This document shows positions 17,678 to 27,602 of a stretch of 64,000 nt of DNA, in pieces; the stretch's first letter is position 1, and the number at the start of each line of letters is the position of its first letter. This DNA is from Mycobacterium shigaense. Lineage in GTDB: Bacteria > Actinomycetota > Actinomycetes > Mycobacteriales > Mycobacteriaceae. Both the position numbers and the translations under genes were made by a program. The stretch lies in contig NZ_AP018164.1 in NCBI RefSeq assembly GCF_002356315.1, forward strand, positions 682,001 to 746,000, written 5' to 3'. The notes below the pieces were generated by a model. The model made no database searches. It saw nothing but the letters and a program-made list of their open reading frames with translations, and had not been told where the DNA came from.

Positions 17678-19717
17678 TCAGGCCGACAGCGTCTGCCACA
17701 GGAACGAATAGCTGAGTGCCGCCTTGAAGGCGGCCTGCTCGTTGTCGGCCGCGCCGGCGTGCCCGCCCTCGATGTTCTCGTAGTACCAGACCCGGTGGCC
17801 CGCTTGTTCCAACGCCGCCACCATCTTGCGCGCGTGGCCCGGGTGTACGCGGTCGTCTCGGGTGGAGGTGGTGAACAGCACCGACGGGTACTGGGCGGTG
17901 GCCGAAATATTCTGGTAGGGAGAGTATTTGGAGATGAACTCCCAGTCATCCGGGTTGTCCGGGTCGCCGTATTCGGCCACCCACGACGCGCCGGCCAGCA
18001 GCAGGTGATAGCGCCTCATGTCCAGCAGCGGGACGTCACAGACGAGCGCGCCGAATTTGTCCGGATACTTGGTCAGCATGATGCCCATGAGCAGCCCGCC
18101 GTTGCTGCCGCCCTGGGCGCCGAGCTGCTCGACGCGCGCGATGCCGCGCTGCACCAAATCGGTTGCTACCGCAGCGAAGTCCTCGTCGACCTTGTGCCGG
18201 TTCTCCCGCATGGCCTGGGTGTGCCAGCCGGGCCCGTACTCGCCGCCGCCGCGGATGTTGGCCATCACGTAGGCGCCGCCCCGGGCCAGCCACAGCCGGC
18301 CCAGCACGCCGCTGTACCCGGGCGTCTTGGACGACTCGAATCCGCCGTACCCGCCCAGCAGGGTGGGCCCGGGGCCGGCGGCGTCGCGTGAGCGGACCAC
18401 GAAGTAGGGGACTTTCGTGCCGTCCTTCGATGCCACGAAATGCTGTACCACGTCCAGGTTTTCGGCGTCGAAGAAGGCGGGAGCGGACTTGATTCGCTCC
18501 AGCGGCCCGTCGCCGGTGCCGCGCAGCAGGCGCGACGGCGTGTCGAAACCGCTTGAATCCAAGAAGAATTCGTCGCCGGTGTCGTCGGCAGCCACGATCA
18601 CGGTGTGGGTTGCCGGCGGGACGCCGGGCACCACTTCGCGCTGCCAGGATCCGGGTGTGACGATCTCCACCCGGCTGGCCACGTCGGCCAGCGTCACCAG
18701 CAACAGCCGGTCGCGCGTCCATGCGCTCTGATGCAGGCAGGTGTGCTCGTCGGGCTCGAAGACCACCTGCAATTTGACCTTGCCGGAGAGGAATTCGTCG
18801 TAGTCGGCGGCCAGCAGCGAGCCGGCCGGGTAGGTGGTCTCGCCGACGGTCCAGTCGCTGCGCGGCTCGATCAGCAGCCACTCGCGGTGGATCGACACGC
18901 TGGCGTCGGTGGGTGTCTGGATGCGGACCAGGTCCGCGCCCCGTACCTCGTAGATCTCTTCGTTCCAGAAGTCGATGGTGCGCCCGGCGAAGGTGCGCTC
19001 GAAACCGGGCGTGCGATCGGCATTCACCGACGCGCTGACATCGGTGGGCGTGCCCTCGAAGACGACCTGGGCGTCGGCCAACGGCGTGCCCCGCCGCCAC
19101 CGCTTGACGATCCGCGGATAGCCGGACTCGGTGAGCGTGCCGGGACCGAAGTCGGTGCCCACCAGCACGGTATCCGGGTCGGCCCAGCCGATCTGCGACT
19201 TGGCCTCCGGCAGCGAGAACCCGTCGGCAATGAATTCCCGTGTAATCATGTCGAATTCACGCACAATCACCGCATCCGAGCCGCCGCGGGAGAGGTTGAC
19301 CAACGCGCGGGTGAACTCCGGTTCGATCACGCTCGCGCCGGCCCACACCCACTTCTCGTCGTCGGCCCGGCCCAATTCGTCGACATCGATCAGCACATCC
19401 CACTCGGGGGAGTCGCTGCGGTAACTGTCCAGGGTGGTGCGTCGCCACAGCCCGCGCGGGTTGGCCGCGTCGCGCCAGAAGTTGTACAAGTATTCGCCGC
19501 GGCGCCGCACGTAGGGGATCCGGGCATCGGTGTCAAGCACCTCGAGCGCCTCGATGCGCAGTTGCTCGAACCGTGCATCGCAGAACTCCGCCTGGGTCGG
19601 TTCGTTGCGGGCGCGGACCCAGTCCAGCGCCGCCGGACCCGTCACGTCCTCGAGCCACCGGTAGGGGTCGTCGGGCGAGTTCCGGTCGTCGGCAGGCTGC
19701 GCTGTCATGGAAGCCAT
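17678..19717 (-). CDS. Prolyl oligopeptidase family serine peptidase (Rv0457c-like)
   Basis: This 679-residue protein is an S9A prolyl oligopeptidase: an N-terminal seven-bladed beta-propeller (about residues 60-420) that limits substrate size, and a C-terminal alpha/beta hydrolase. The nucleophile Ser lies in GAQGGSNGGLLMG (about 535-547) and the His in IEGGHAGAADN (about 654); the Asp is expected between them in STRDDRVHPGHARK. It cleaves short peptides after proline in family members. Two starts fit, ATG 19717 and ATG 19708; neither has a clear ribosome binding site. It is divergent from the aldehyde dehydrogenase gene. Confidence 0.92.
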   Translation of the reverse strand: MASMTAQPADDRNSPDDPYRWLEDVTGPAALDWVRARNEPTQAEFCDARFEQLRIEALEVLDTDARIPYVRRRGEYLYNFWRDAANPRGLWRRTTLDSYRSDSPEWDVLIDVDELGRADDEKWVWAGASVIEPEFTRALVNLSRGGSDAVIVREFDMITREFIADGFSLPEAKSQIGWADPDTVLVGTDFGPGTLTESGYPRIVKRWRRGTPLADAQVVFEGTPTDVSASVNADRTPGFERTFAGRTIDFWNEEIYEVRGADLVRIQTPTDASVSIHREWLLIEPRSDWTVGETTYPAGSLLAADYDEFLSGKVKLQVVFEPDEHTCLHQSAWTRDRLLLVTLADVASRVEIVTPGSWQREVVPGVPPATHTVIVAADDTGDEFFLDSSGFDTPSRLLRGTGDGPLERIKSAPAFFDAENLDVVQHFVASKDGTKVPYFVVRSRDAAGPGPTLLGGYGGFESSKTPGYSGVLGRLWLARGGAYVMANIRGGGEYGPGWHTQAMRENRHKVDEDFAAVATDLVQRGIARVEQLGAQGGSNGGLLMGIMLTKYPDKFGALVCDVPLLDMRRYHLLLAGASWVAEYGDPDNPDDWEFISKYSPYQNISATAQYPSVLFTTSTRDDRVHPGHARKMVAALEQAGHRVWYYENIEGGHAGAADNEQAAFKAALSYSFLWQTLSA

Positions 19718-19785
19718 TGTGGCCCGAGCGGTAGTGTGAGGTGGGTTACAGGTGTAGCACCACAGCCGGACGAGGAGCCGAGGAG

Positions 19786-21309
19786 ATGACCGTTTTCGCA
19801 CGTCCCGGTGCTGCCGGGGCGCTGATGTCCTATGAGTCGCGCTACGACAACTTCATCGGGGGGCAGTGGGTGAAACCGGCCAAGGGTCTGTACTTCGAAA
19901 ACCCGACACCGGTGACCGGGCAGGTGTTTTGCGAAGTCGCGCGCAGCGACGAGTCCGACGTCGACAAGGCACTCGACGCCGCCCACGCGGCCGCCCCCGC
20001 CTGGGGTAAGACGTCCCCGGGCGAGCGCGCCGCCGTGCTGAACAAGATCGCCGACCGCATCGAGGCCAACACCGACGCGCTGGCGCTGGCCGAGGTGTGG
20101 GACAACGGCAAACCCATCCGCGAGACGCTGGCCGCCGACATCCCGCTGGCCGCCGACCACTTCCGGTATTTCGCCGCGGCGATCCGCGCCCAGGAGGGCT
20201 CGCTGTCACAGATCGACGACGACACCGTCGCCTACCACTTCCACGAGCCGCTCGGGGTGGTCGGGCAGATCATCCCGTGGAACTTCCCGATCCTGATGGG
20301 CGCCTGGAAGCTGGCGCCGGCCCTGGCCGCGGGCAACACGGTGGTGCTCAAGCCCGCCGAGCAGACGCCGGCCTCGATCCTGTACCTGATGTCGCTGATC
20401 GGCGACCTGATCCCGCCGGGCGTGGTCAACATTGTCAGTGGCTTCGGCGTCGAGGCCGGCAAGCCGCTGGCGTCCAGTGACCGCATCGCCAAGGTGTCGT
20501 TCACTGGGGAGACCACCACCGGGCGGTTGATCATGCAGTACGCCTCGCAGAACCTGATCCCGGTCACGCTCGAGCTCGGCGGCAAGAGCCCGAACATCTT
20601 CTTCTCCGACGTGATGGCCGCCAACGACAACTTCCAGGACAAGGCCCTCGAGGGCTTCACGATGTTCGCCCTCAATCAGGGCGAGGTCTGCACCTGCCCG
20701 TCGCGCAGCCTGATCCAATCCGACATCCACGACGAGTTTCTGGAATTGGCCGCGATCCGCACCAAGGCGGTCCGGCAGGGCGACCCGCTGGACACCGAGA
20801 CCATGCTGGGCTCGCAGGCCTCCAACGACCAGCTCGAAAAGATCTTGTCCTACATCGAGATCGGCAAGGCCGAGGGCGCCAAGGTCGTCACCGGCGGTGA
20901 GCGCGCCGAGCTCGGTGGCGACCTGTCCGGTGGCTACTACGTGCAGCCAACGATCTTCGCCGGCAACAACAAGATGCGTATTTTCCAGGAGGAGATCTTC
21001 GGGCCGGTGGTCGCGGTGACGTCGTTCGGCGACTACGACGACGCTCTCGCGATTGCCAACGACACCCTGTACGGCCTCGGTGCCGGCGTGTGGAGCCGCG
21101 ACGGCAACACCGCCTACCGCGCCGGCCGCGATATCAAGGCGGGCCGGGTGTGGGTGAACTGCTACCACGTCTATCCGCCGCACGCGGCTTTCGGCGGATA
21201 CAAGCAATCCGGGTTCGGCCGGGAAACCCACCAGATGGCGCTCGACCACTACCAGCAGACCAAGAATCTGCTGGTGTCCTACACCGACAAGGCGCAGGGC
21301 TTCTTCTGA
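19786..21309 (+). CDS. NAD(P)-dependent aldehyde dehydrogenase (Rv0458-like)
   Basis: This 507-residue enzyme oxidises aldehydes to carboxylic acids with NAD(P)+. It equals the length of Rv0458. The cofactor region has [14 protein letters not shown] near 165, the catalytic Glu is in LELGGKSPN near 263, and the catalytic Cys is in [10 protein letters not shown] near 302. The ATG at 19786 has a purine-rich CGAGGAG about eight bases upstream, supporting this start over the in-frame ATG at 19741. The stop overlaps the ATG of the DUF779 gene, a pairing common in actinobacteria. The physiological aldehyde is unknown. Confidence 0.93.
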   Translation: MTVFARPGAAGALMSYESRYDNFIGGQWVKPAKGLYFENPTPVTGQVFCEVARSDESDVDKALDAAHAAAPAWGKTSPGERAAVLNKIADRIEANTDALALAEVWDNGKPIRETLAADIPLAADHFRYFAAAIRAQEGSLSQIDDDTVAYHFHEPLGVVGQIIPWNFPILMGAWKLAPALAAGNTVVLKPAEQTPASILYLMSLIGDLIPPGVVNIVSGFGVEAGKPLASSDRIAKVSFTGETTTGRLIMQYASQNLIPVTLELGGKSPNIFFSDVMAANDNFQDKALEGFTMFALNQGEVCTCPSRSLIQSDIHDEFLELAAIRTKAVRQGDPLDTETMLGSQASNDQLEKILSYIEIGKAEGAKVVTGGERAELGGDLSGGYYVQPTIFAGNNKMRIFQEEIFGPVVAVTSFGDYDDALAIANDTLYGLGAGVWSRDGNTAYRAGRDIKAGRVWVNCYHVYPPHAAFGGYKQSGFGRETHQMALDHYQQTKNLLVSYTDKAQGFF

Positions 21310-21356
21310 TGCGCGTCGGCGACGACGCAGAGCGCAGCGATGAGGAGGAGTGGCGC
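21309..21356 (+). repeat. MIRU-like coding repeat, copy 1 (in-frame)
   Basis: A 48-base segment encodes GDDAERSDEEEWR, matching the mini-ORFs at 45723 and 48533 at DNA and protein level (GAGCG(C/G/T)AGCGA followed by GAG-rich sequence and GGCG). Here it is joined in frame to the DUF779 gene rather than ending in TGA. Confidence 0.6.
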
Positions 21357-21857
21357 CATTATGTCGTGCCGGCGCCGGTGGTCGTCACCGCCGCGGCCGC
21401 CGAGTTGCTGACTCGACTGCAGGACCGGCACGGCCCGGTGATGTTCCACCAGTCCGGCGGCTGCTGCGACGGGTCGTCGCCGATGTGCTACCCGGTCGGG
21501 GACTTTCTAGTCGGCGATCGCGACGTCCTGCTCGGCGTCCTCGACGTGGCCGCTCCAGGCTCGGGGGGCGTGCCGGTGTGGATCTCGGGTCCGCAGTACC
21601 GTGCCTGGAAGCACACCCAGCTGGTCATCGACATCGTGCCGGGCCGCGGCGGCGGGTTCAGCCTGGAAGCTCCGGAGGGCGTGCGGTTCCTGAGCCGGGG
21701 CCGGGTCTTCACCGACGACGAAAAGGCTCAGCTGGCAGCCGCTCCCGTCATCACCGGCGCCGGCTACGAGCGCGGCGAACGTCCGGCGATACGCGGCCCG
21801 GTGGTCGGCGAGACCGCGCCGGAAACGTGCCCGGCTGGCCCTGCCGAACCGCAGTAA
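21309..21857 (+). CDS. DUF779 protein with fused MIRU-like leader (Rv0459-like)
   Basis: The DUF779 domain spans about residues 20-150 and contains conserved Cys and His residues (FHQSGGCCDGSSPMCYPVG) that may bind metal. DUF779 genes are typically adjacent to aldehyde dehydrogenases, as here, and may help that enzyme; the mechanism is unknown. If the ATG at 21309 is used, the first 16 residues are [16 protein letters not shown], nearly the same peptide as the mini-ORF between senX3 and regX3. The conserved domain could also start at GTG 21366. ATG 21309 overlaps the aldehyde dehydrogenase stop by one base, favouring coupling. Confidence 0.85.
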   Translation: MRVGDDAERSDEEEWRHYVVPAPVVVTAAAAELLTRLQDRHGPVMFHQSGGCCDGSSPMCYPVGDFLVGDRDVLLGVLDVAAPGSGGVPVWISGPQYRAWKHTQLVIDIVPGRGGGFSLEAPEGVRFLSRGRVFTDDEKAQLAAAPVITGAGYERGERPAIRGPVVGETAPETCPAGPAEPQ

Positions 21858-21867
21858 GGTCGTCAGA

Positions 21868-22146
21868 GTGATCCCGCTGCCGCGCCCCTGGCTGCTGGCC
21901 AGCGCCATGTTGATCGGCATCGCGGTCGGCCTGCTGGCGGGAGTCGCGGGCACGCTGGTGATGCACGCCCGGGTCCGCCCCGACATCATCATCGCCCTGG
22001 TCGCCGGGCTGCCCAGCATCCTCGGCCTGCTGGTGATTCTGTTCTCGGGGCGCCGGTGGGTCACCATGGTCGGCGCGTTCATCCTCGCCCTGACGCCCGG
22101 TTGGTTGGGGGTCCTCGTCGCAATCCAGGTGACCTCCGGTGCCTGA
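21868..22146 (+). CDS. Small hydrophobic protein (Rv0460-like)
   Basis: This 92-residue protein from GTG 21868 contains three predicted membrane segments, around residues 8-30, 40-60 and 66-86. It occupies the place of Rv0460, a small hydrophobic protein of unknown role. It starts 10 bases after DUF779 and overlaps the next gene by 8 bases, so it belongs to the same transcription unit that leads towards lpd. Confidence 0.75.
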   Translation: MIPLPRPWLLASAMLIGIAVGLLAGVAGTLVMHARVRPDIIIALVAGLPSILGLLVILFSGRRWVTMVGAFILALTPGWLGVLVAIQVTSGA

Positions 22147-22687
22147 CGACGAGGACACCGGTACGCGGGCCTTCGTGCCGGACTTCGGCGATTCCGAGGA
22201 CAGCGGCGAGCACTCGGTGCCGTTCAAGCCGAATTTCGACGACACGGGCACGCTTCCGGCAAAGCCGTCCGCCGCGCCGGAGCCCGCGCACGAGGCCGAG
22301 GCCCCCGTCGAGCACGCCGAATCGGTTGCGGCGTCGGTGCACCCGGTCGCCGTCCCCGGGCGTTACCAGTACCTGAAGTGGTGGAAGCTGGTCCTGGTGA
22401 TCCTGGGCGTGTGGATCGGCGCGGCCGAGGTCGGCCTCAGCCTGTTCTATTGGTGGTATCACACGATCGACAAGACGCCGGCGGTGTTCATGGTGCTGGT
22501 CTATGTCGTCGCGTGCGCGGTGGGCGGGGTGATGCTGGCGATGGTGCAGGGCAGGCCGCTGATCTCGGCGTTGTCCATCGCGGTGATGTCGGGGCCGTTC
22601 GCGTCCGTCGCCGCGGCGGCGCCGCTGTACGGCTATTACTACTGCGCGCGCGCGGGTCATTGTCTGATCGGCGTCATCCCGTATTGA
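22139..22687 (+). CDS. Transmembrane protein (Rv0461-like)
   Basis: This 182-residue protein has an acidic, Pro/Ala-rich N-terminal region of about 80 residues, probably disordered in the cytosol, then three hydrophobic segments near 82-104, 113-135 and 139-160. It matches the position and layout of Rv0461. The GTG at 22139 overlaps the preceding stop. No enzymatic motif is visible. It ends 17 bases before lpd. Confidence 0.75.
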   Translation: MPDDEDTGTRAFVPDFGDSEDSGEHSVPFKPNFDDTGTLPAKPSAAPEPAHEAEAPVEHAESVAASVHPVAVPGRYQYLKWWKLVLVILGVWIGAAEVGLSLFYWWYHTIDKTPAVFMVLVYVVACAVGGVMLAMVQGRPLISALSIAVMSGPFASVAAAAPLYGYYYCARAGHCLIGVIPY

Positions 22688-22704
22688 CCCATTAGGGTGG
22701 GCTC

Positions 22705-24102
<1,398 letters not shown>

Positions 24103-24105
24103 CCG

Positions 24106-24381
24106 ATGATCCGTGGGGACACCATTGTCGGTGCCATCGGCGGCGTGGTCGTCGGCTATGTGCTGTGGCTGATCGCCATCTCGGTTGCCGGCGACAACGC
24201 GACGGCCGGCCGGTGGGCACCGGTGGTCCTGGTGGCATCGGCCGTGCTGGCGCTGGTCGCCGGGGTATGGGGCTGGCGGCTGGGCCGGCGCGGCCGATAT
24301 CCTTGGGCGGCATTGGCTTTCGGCCTGCCGACGCTGCCGGTGATACTCACGCTGGCCGTGCTGGCCAACATCTACATCTAA
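24106..24381 (+). CDS. Small membrane protein (Rv0463-like)
   Basis: This 91-residue protein has three hydrophobic stretches (about 8-28, 38-58 and 66-90) and corresponds to Rv0463. It begins 3 bases after the lpd stop, so it is almost certainly co-transcribed with it. Its stop overlaps the stop of the convergent gene by a few bases. No function is known to me. Confidence 0.75.
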   Translation: MIRGDTIVGAIGGVVVGYVLWLIAISVAGDNATAGRWAPVVLVASAVLALVAGVWGWRLGRRGRYPWAALAFGLPTLPVILTLAVLANIYI

Positions 24382-24953
24382 CGGCTGCCCGGGTAGTCCA
24401 GCGGCACCTTCAGCGCGGTGATCGTCGCGGCCAGCGCGTCGTATTGTGTTGCGAGCAAGCAGAATTCGATGAGTAGCCGCCGATCAAGGTGCGCCGCCAG
24501 CTGTTGCCAGGTGTCGTCGCTGACGGACCGGTCATTGATCAACTCATCGGTCGCCTTGAGCAGCGCCTGTTGCCTGGCGCTCAAGATCTTTCGCGGTCCG
24601 TCGCCCTCCGGGACGTCGGGCCAGGCGAAGATCGTGGCCTGCATGTGAGCGTCCAGACCATGCTGGCGCGCCATCTGACGATGATGCTGCAGCTCGTATT
24701 CGCACGAGCGCAAATGCGCGACGCGCAGGATCACCAGTTCGGTGTCGACGCGCGGCAGTCGGCCGTGCAGCAGCCGGCCGCCGTAAAGCGACCACGCCCA
24801 AAACAGCCCCTGGCGCTGACCGAGCGTGGTGAACAGATGCATCTCGGGTGCCCGCGTGGTGCGCGCAGCCCCTTTGGCCAGGGCCCAGTTCAGCGGGCCG
24901 AGCCGGCGCAGCTTGCTGGACGACGGCACTCGCCCGACCTGCTCGTCGGTCAT
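24378..24953 (-). CDS. AhpD-like carboxymuconolactone decarboxylase family protein (Rv0464c-like)
   Basis: This 191-residue all-helical protein belongs to the AhpD/CMD family. The family motif appears as LRSCEYELQHHRQMA (about residues 77-91), with the Glu and His of the proton relay, but only one Cys rather than a CxxC pair, so classical AhpD peroxidase-partner chemistry is doubtful. Many such mycobacterial proteins lack a known function. The ATG at 24953 overlaps the ramB stop by 4 bases, so it is coupled to ramB, as Rv0464c is to Rv0465c. Confidence 0.85.
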   Translation of the reverse strand: MTDEQVGRVPSSSKLRRLGPLNWALAKGAARTTRAPEMHLFTTLGQRQGLFWAWSLYGGRLLHGRLPRVDTELVILRVAHLRSCEYELQHHRQMARQHGLDAHMQATIFAWPDVPEGDGPRKILSARQQALLKATDELINDRSVSDDTWQQLAAHLDRRLLIEFCLLATQYDALAATITALKVPLDYPGSR

Positions 24954-26377
24954 GTCTGCTTCACCAGATACGGCGAGACCGTGCTGCGGTGTTCGTCGAG
25001 GTCAAGTGATCGCCCCAGCGCGGGGAAGGCCCGCTGCGGGCAGTTGTCGCGTTCGCAGACCCGGCATCCCGCGCCGATGGGTGTCGCAACGTCCCCGGAC
25101 AAATCGAGTCCTTCCGAGTAGACGAGCCGGTGCGCATGGCGAAGCTCGCAGCCCAGACCGATGGCAAAGGTTTTGCCGGGCTGACCATACCGCGCAGCGC
25201 GGCGTTCCACCGTGCGTGCCACCCACATATAGTTGCGCCCGTCGGGCATCTGCGCGATCTGCACTAGGATCTTGCCGGGGTAGGCGAACGTCTCGTAGAC
25301 GTTCCACAACGGGCAGGTCCCACCGCTGGAGGAGAAGTGAAAACCTGTGGCGGACTGGCGCTTCGACATGTTCCCCGCCCGGTCCACCCGGACGAAGGAA
25401 AATGGCACGCCGCGCATCGACGGCCGCTGCATCGTGGAAAGCCGGTGTGCGATGGTCTCGTAACTCACCGAATAGAACGAGGACAGTCGCTCGACGTCGT
25501 AGCGAAAATTCTCCGCGACGTCGTGGAACTGGCGGTAGGGCAACACCGCGGCGGCGGCGAAGTAATTGGCCAATCCCAGCCGGGCCAGCGTGTGCGACTC
25601 CGGGCTGGTGAACTTGCCCTCGGCGACCATGCTGTTGATCAGGTCGCCGAACTCTAGGTAGGCCAGTTCGGCGGCCATCTTGAAAACCTGCTGGCCCAGT
25701 GACAGGTGGTTGTTGATTTCCAGCGTCTTGGTCCCGGTGTCGTAGCGGTGCAGCACGGCCTCGCCGAGGTCGATCCGCTTGGTGATGTGCACCCCGTGCA
25801 CCTCGGTGAGTCGCCGCGTCAGCTCGCGGGCCAGATCGCCGTGGTGCAACCGCATCTGGTTGGTCAGGTTTTCGGCCGCGGTGTCCAGCTCGTGCAGGTA
25901 GTTCTGCCGCTCGTAGAAATAGTCGCGCACCTCTTCGTGCGGCATGGTGATCGAACCGCTGCCGCTGCTGCCGTCGAAGAACCTTTCCTCGGTGGCGGCG
26001 GCGAGCTGGGCGGTGGTGATCCGGTAGCGCCGGTGCAGGTTGACCACGGCCCGGGCCAGGGCGGGATGCGCGCTGACCATCTCGGCGATCTCGGGCGGGT
26101 CGACATCGATGTCCAGGTCGCGGTCCATCGTCACCTCCCGCAGTTCGGCGACCAGCCGGGTGTCGTCCTGCGGCGCGAAGAAGGTCGCGTCCACCCCGAA
26201 CACCTCGGTGATGCGCAGCAGCACGGCGACCGTCAGCGGGCGGACGTCGTGTTCGATCTGGTTGAGATAACTCGGCGAGATGTCGAGCATCTGAGCCAGC
26301 GCCGCCTGAGAAAATCCGCGCTCACTGCGTAGTTGGCGCACGCGGGAGCCCACAAACGTCCGGGATGTCTTGGACAT
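24950..26377 (-). CDS. ramB: Transcriptional regulator RamB
   Basis: This 475-residue regulator matches Rv0465c (RamB), which controls the glyoxylate-cycle gene icl1 and its own gene in response to carbon source. An XRE-type helix-turn-helix spans about residues 9-64 (GFSQAALAQMLDISPSYLNQ is its core). A large middle domain and a Cys-rich C-terminal part with CRVCERDNCPQ follow. The ATG at 26377 begins MSKTSRTFVGSRVRQLR as in M. tuberculosis; the upstream open frame is not conserved. A direct repeat of TTYGCA lies 34 bases upstream and recurs before icl1. Confidence 0.95.
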   Translation of the reverse strand: MSKTSRTFVGSRVRQLRSERGFSQAALAQMLDISPSYLNQIEHDVRPLTVAVLLRITEVFGVDATFFAPQDDTRLVAELREVTMDRDLDIDVDPPEIAEMVSAHPALARAVVNLHRRYRITTAQLAAATEERFFDGSSGSGSITMPHEEVRDYFYERQNYLHELDTAAENLTNQMRLHHGDLARELTRRLTEVHGVHITKRIDLGEAVLHRYDTGTKTLEINNHLSLGQQVFKMAAELAYLEFGDLINSMVAEGKFTSPESHTLARLGLANYFAAAAVLPYRQFHDVAENFRYDVERLSSFYSVSYETIAHRLSTMQRPSMRGVPFSFVRVDRAGNMSKRQSATGFHFSSSGGTCPLWNVYETFAYPGKILVQIAQMPDGRNYMWVARTVERRAARYGQPGKTFAIGLGCELRHAHRLVYSEGLDLSGDVATPIGAGCRVCERDNCPQRAFPALGRSLDLDEHRSTVSPYLVKQT

Positions 26378-26410
26378 TTTTTGAGCGTACTCGCGAATGT
26401 GAAGGTGTGG

Positions 26411-26425
26411 TTTGCAGAGTTCGCA
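26411..26425. promoter_or_regulatory. Candidate RamB operator before ramB
   Basis: TTTGCA-GAG-TTCGCA forms a direct repeat with a 9-bp period, 34 bases upstream of the ramB ATG. The icl1 upstream region has the same arrangement. RamB is known to bind both promoters in M. tuberculosis, and its reported sites contain TTTGCAA-like cores as I recall. Confidence 0.6.
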
Positions 26426-26523
26426 CAGGTCGCTGGTCTTCGACCGGGCGCATCGGCATGATCCGCACCGGGGGCCTCGGGTTAGCCTGAGGTACGCAGG
26501 AACGTACAACGGGGAGCGCATTG

Positions 26524-27330
26524 GTGAGCCTGGACAAAAAAATGATGCCGGTGCTCGACGGTCATCCCGACGTGTTCGATCGCGAATGGCCGCTGCGGGT
26601 CGGCGACATCGACCGCACCGGCCGGCTGCGCTTGGACGCCGCCTGCCGGCACATCCAGGACATCGGCCAGGACCAGCTGCGCCAGATGGGTTTCGAGGAG
26701 ACCCACCCGCTGTGGATCGTCCGCCGCACCATGGTCGACCTGATCCGCCCGATCGAGTTCCAGGACATGCTGCGCTGTCGGCGCTGGTGTTCGGGCACCT
26801 CGAACCGATGGTGCGAGATGCGGGTCCGCATCGACGGGCGCAAGGGCGGGCTGATCGAATCCGAGGCGTTCTGGATCAACATCAACCGGGAAACCCAGAT
26901 GCCGTCGCGCATCGCCGACGACTTCCTGGCGGGCCTGCACAAGACGACGTCGGTCGACCGGCTGCGGTGGAAGGGCTACCTGAAGCCGTTCACCCGCGGC
27001 GAGGCGTCGGAGATCCACGAGTTCCCGGTCCGGGTCACCGACATCGACCTGTTCGATCACATGAACAACTCCGTGTACTGGAGCGTGATCGAGGACTACC
27101 TGGCGTCGCACCCCGAGCTGCTGGCCGGGCTTCCGGAACGGGCGCTGCGCATCACCATCGAGCACGAGGCTCCCGTCGCCCTAGGCGACAAACTCGAGAT
27201 CCTGTCGCGTGTTCACCCGGCCGGATCCACGGATCAATTCGGCCCGGGGCTGGCCGATCGGGCTGTTACAACGCTCACATACGCGGTCGGCGACGAGACG
27301 AAAGCCGTCGCATCGATCTTCGCGGTTTAA
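26524..27330 (+). CDS. Acyl-ACP thioesterase family protein (Rv0466-like)
   Basis: This 268-residue protein has two hot-dog domains, as in FatA/FatB-type acyl-ACP thioesterases, which release fatty acids from acyl carriers. The first domain includes GDIDRTGRLRLDAACRHIQD (about 25-45) and the second VTDIDLFDHMNNSVYW (about 173-188), with the Asp/Asn/His set typical of the family. I chose GTG 26524 (VSLDKKMMP) because it matches Rv0466; TTG 26521 just before it is a weaker alternative. It diverges from ramB, so the operator at 26411 could affect both. Confidence 0.87.
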   Translation: MSLDKKMMPVLDGHPDVFDREWPLRVGDIDRTGRLRLDAACRHIQDIGQDQLRQMGFEETHPLWIVRRTMVDLIRPIEFQDMLRCRRWCSGTSNRWCEMRVRIDGRKGGLIESEAFWININRETQMPSRIADDFLAGLHKTTSVDRLRWKGYLKPFTRGEASEIHEFPVRVTDIDLFDHMNNSVYWSVIEDYLASHPELLAGLPERALRITIEHEAPVALGDKLEILSRVHPAGSTDQFGPGLADRAVTTLTYAVGDETKAVASIFAV

Positions 27331-27602
27331 CCGGACAAGCGTACCGTTAAATCCCTGTGTGACCTGCGAATTCTTGTTACCAGCCGGTAGCTTCTGAAAC
27401 GGTTAAGTTACACGCCTCCTTCGCAAGCTTCGCAAGTCTGGGCCGTGTCGTAGCCTAAATTGGCAACTGAAATGGGTGGACCAGCATCAACGGGCTATGC
27501 CATGGTCGTGTTAGCACGCCAGTGAAGTTAAGCCGTTAGCCACCGCCCAGCCGGCGGTGTGGCGTTAGCCGTTCACCATTTGAGTTGAAGGAGTCAAGCC
27601 CA
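27331..27602 (+). promoter_or_regulatory. icl1 upstream control region
   Basis: This 272-base region without a gene is the control region of icl1. A direct repeat TTCGCA-AGC-TTCGCA lies at 27420-27434, about 170 bases before the ATG, and matches the repeat upstream of ramB. GTTAAG recurs at about 27402 and 27527. A ribosome binding site GAAGGAG lies about 10-16 bases before the ATG. No -10/-35 pair is clear by eye. Confidence 0.6.
27420..27434 (+). promoter_or_regulatory. Candidate RamB operator before icl1
   Basis: TTCGCA repeats with a 9-bp period (27420-27425 and 27429-27434), the same spacing as the ramB site at 26411. RamB control of icl1 is established in M. tuberculosis; assigning this exact site is inference. 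Confidence 0.6.
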
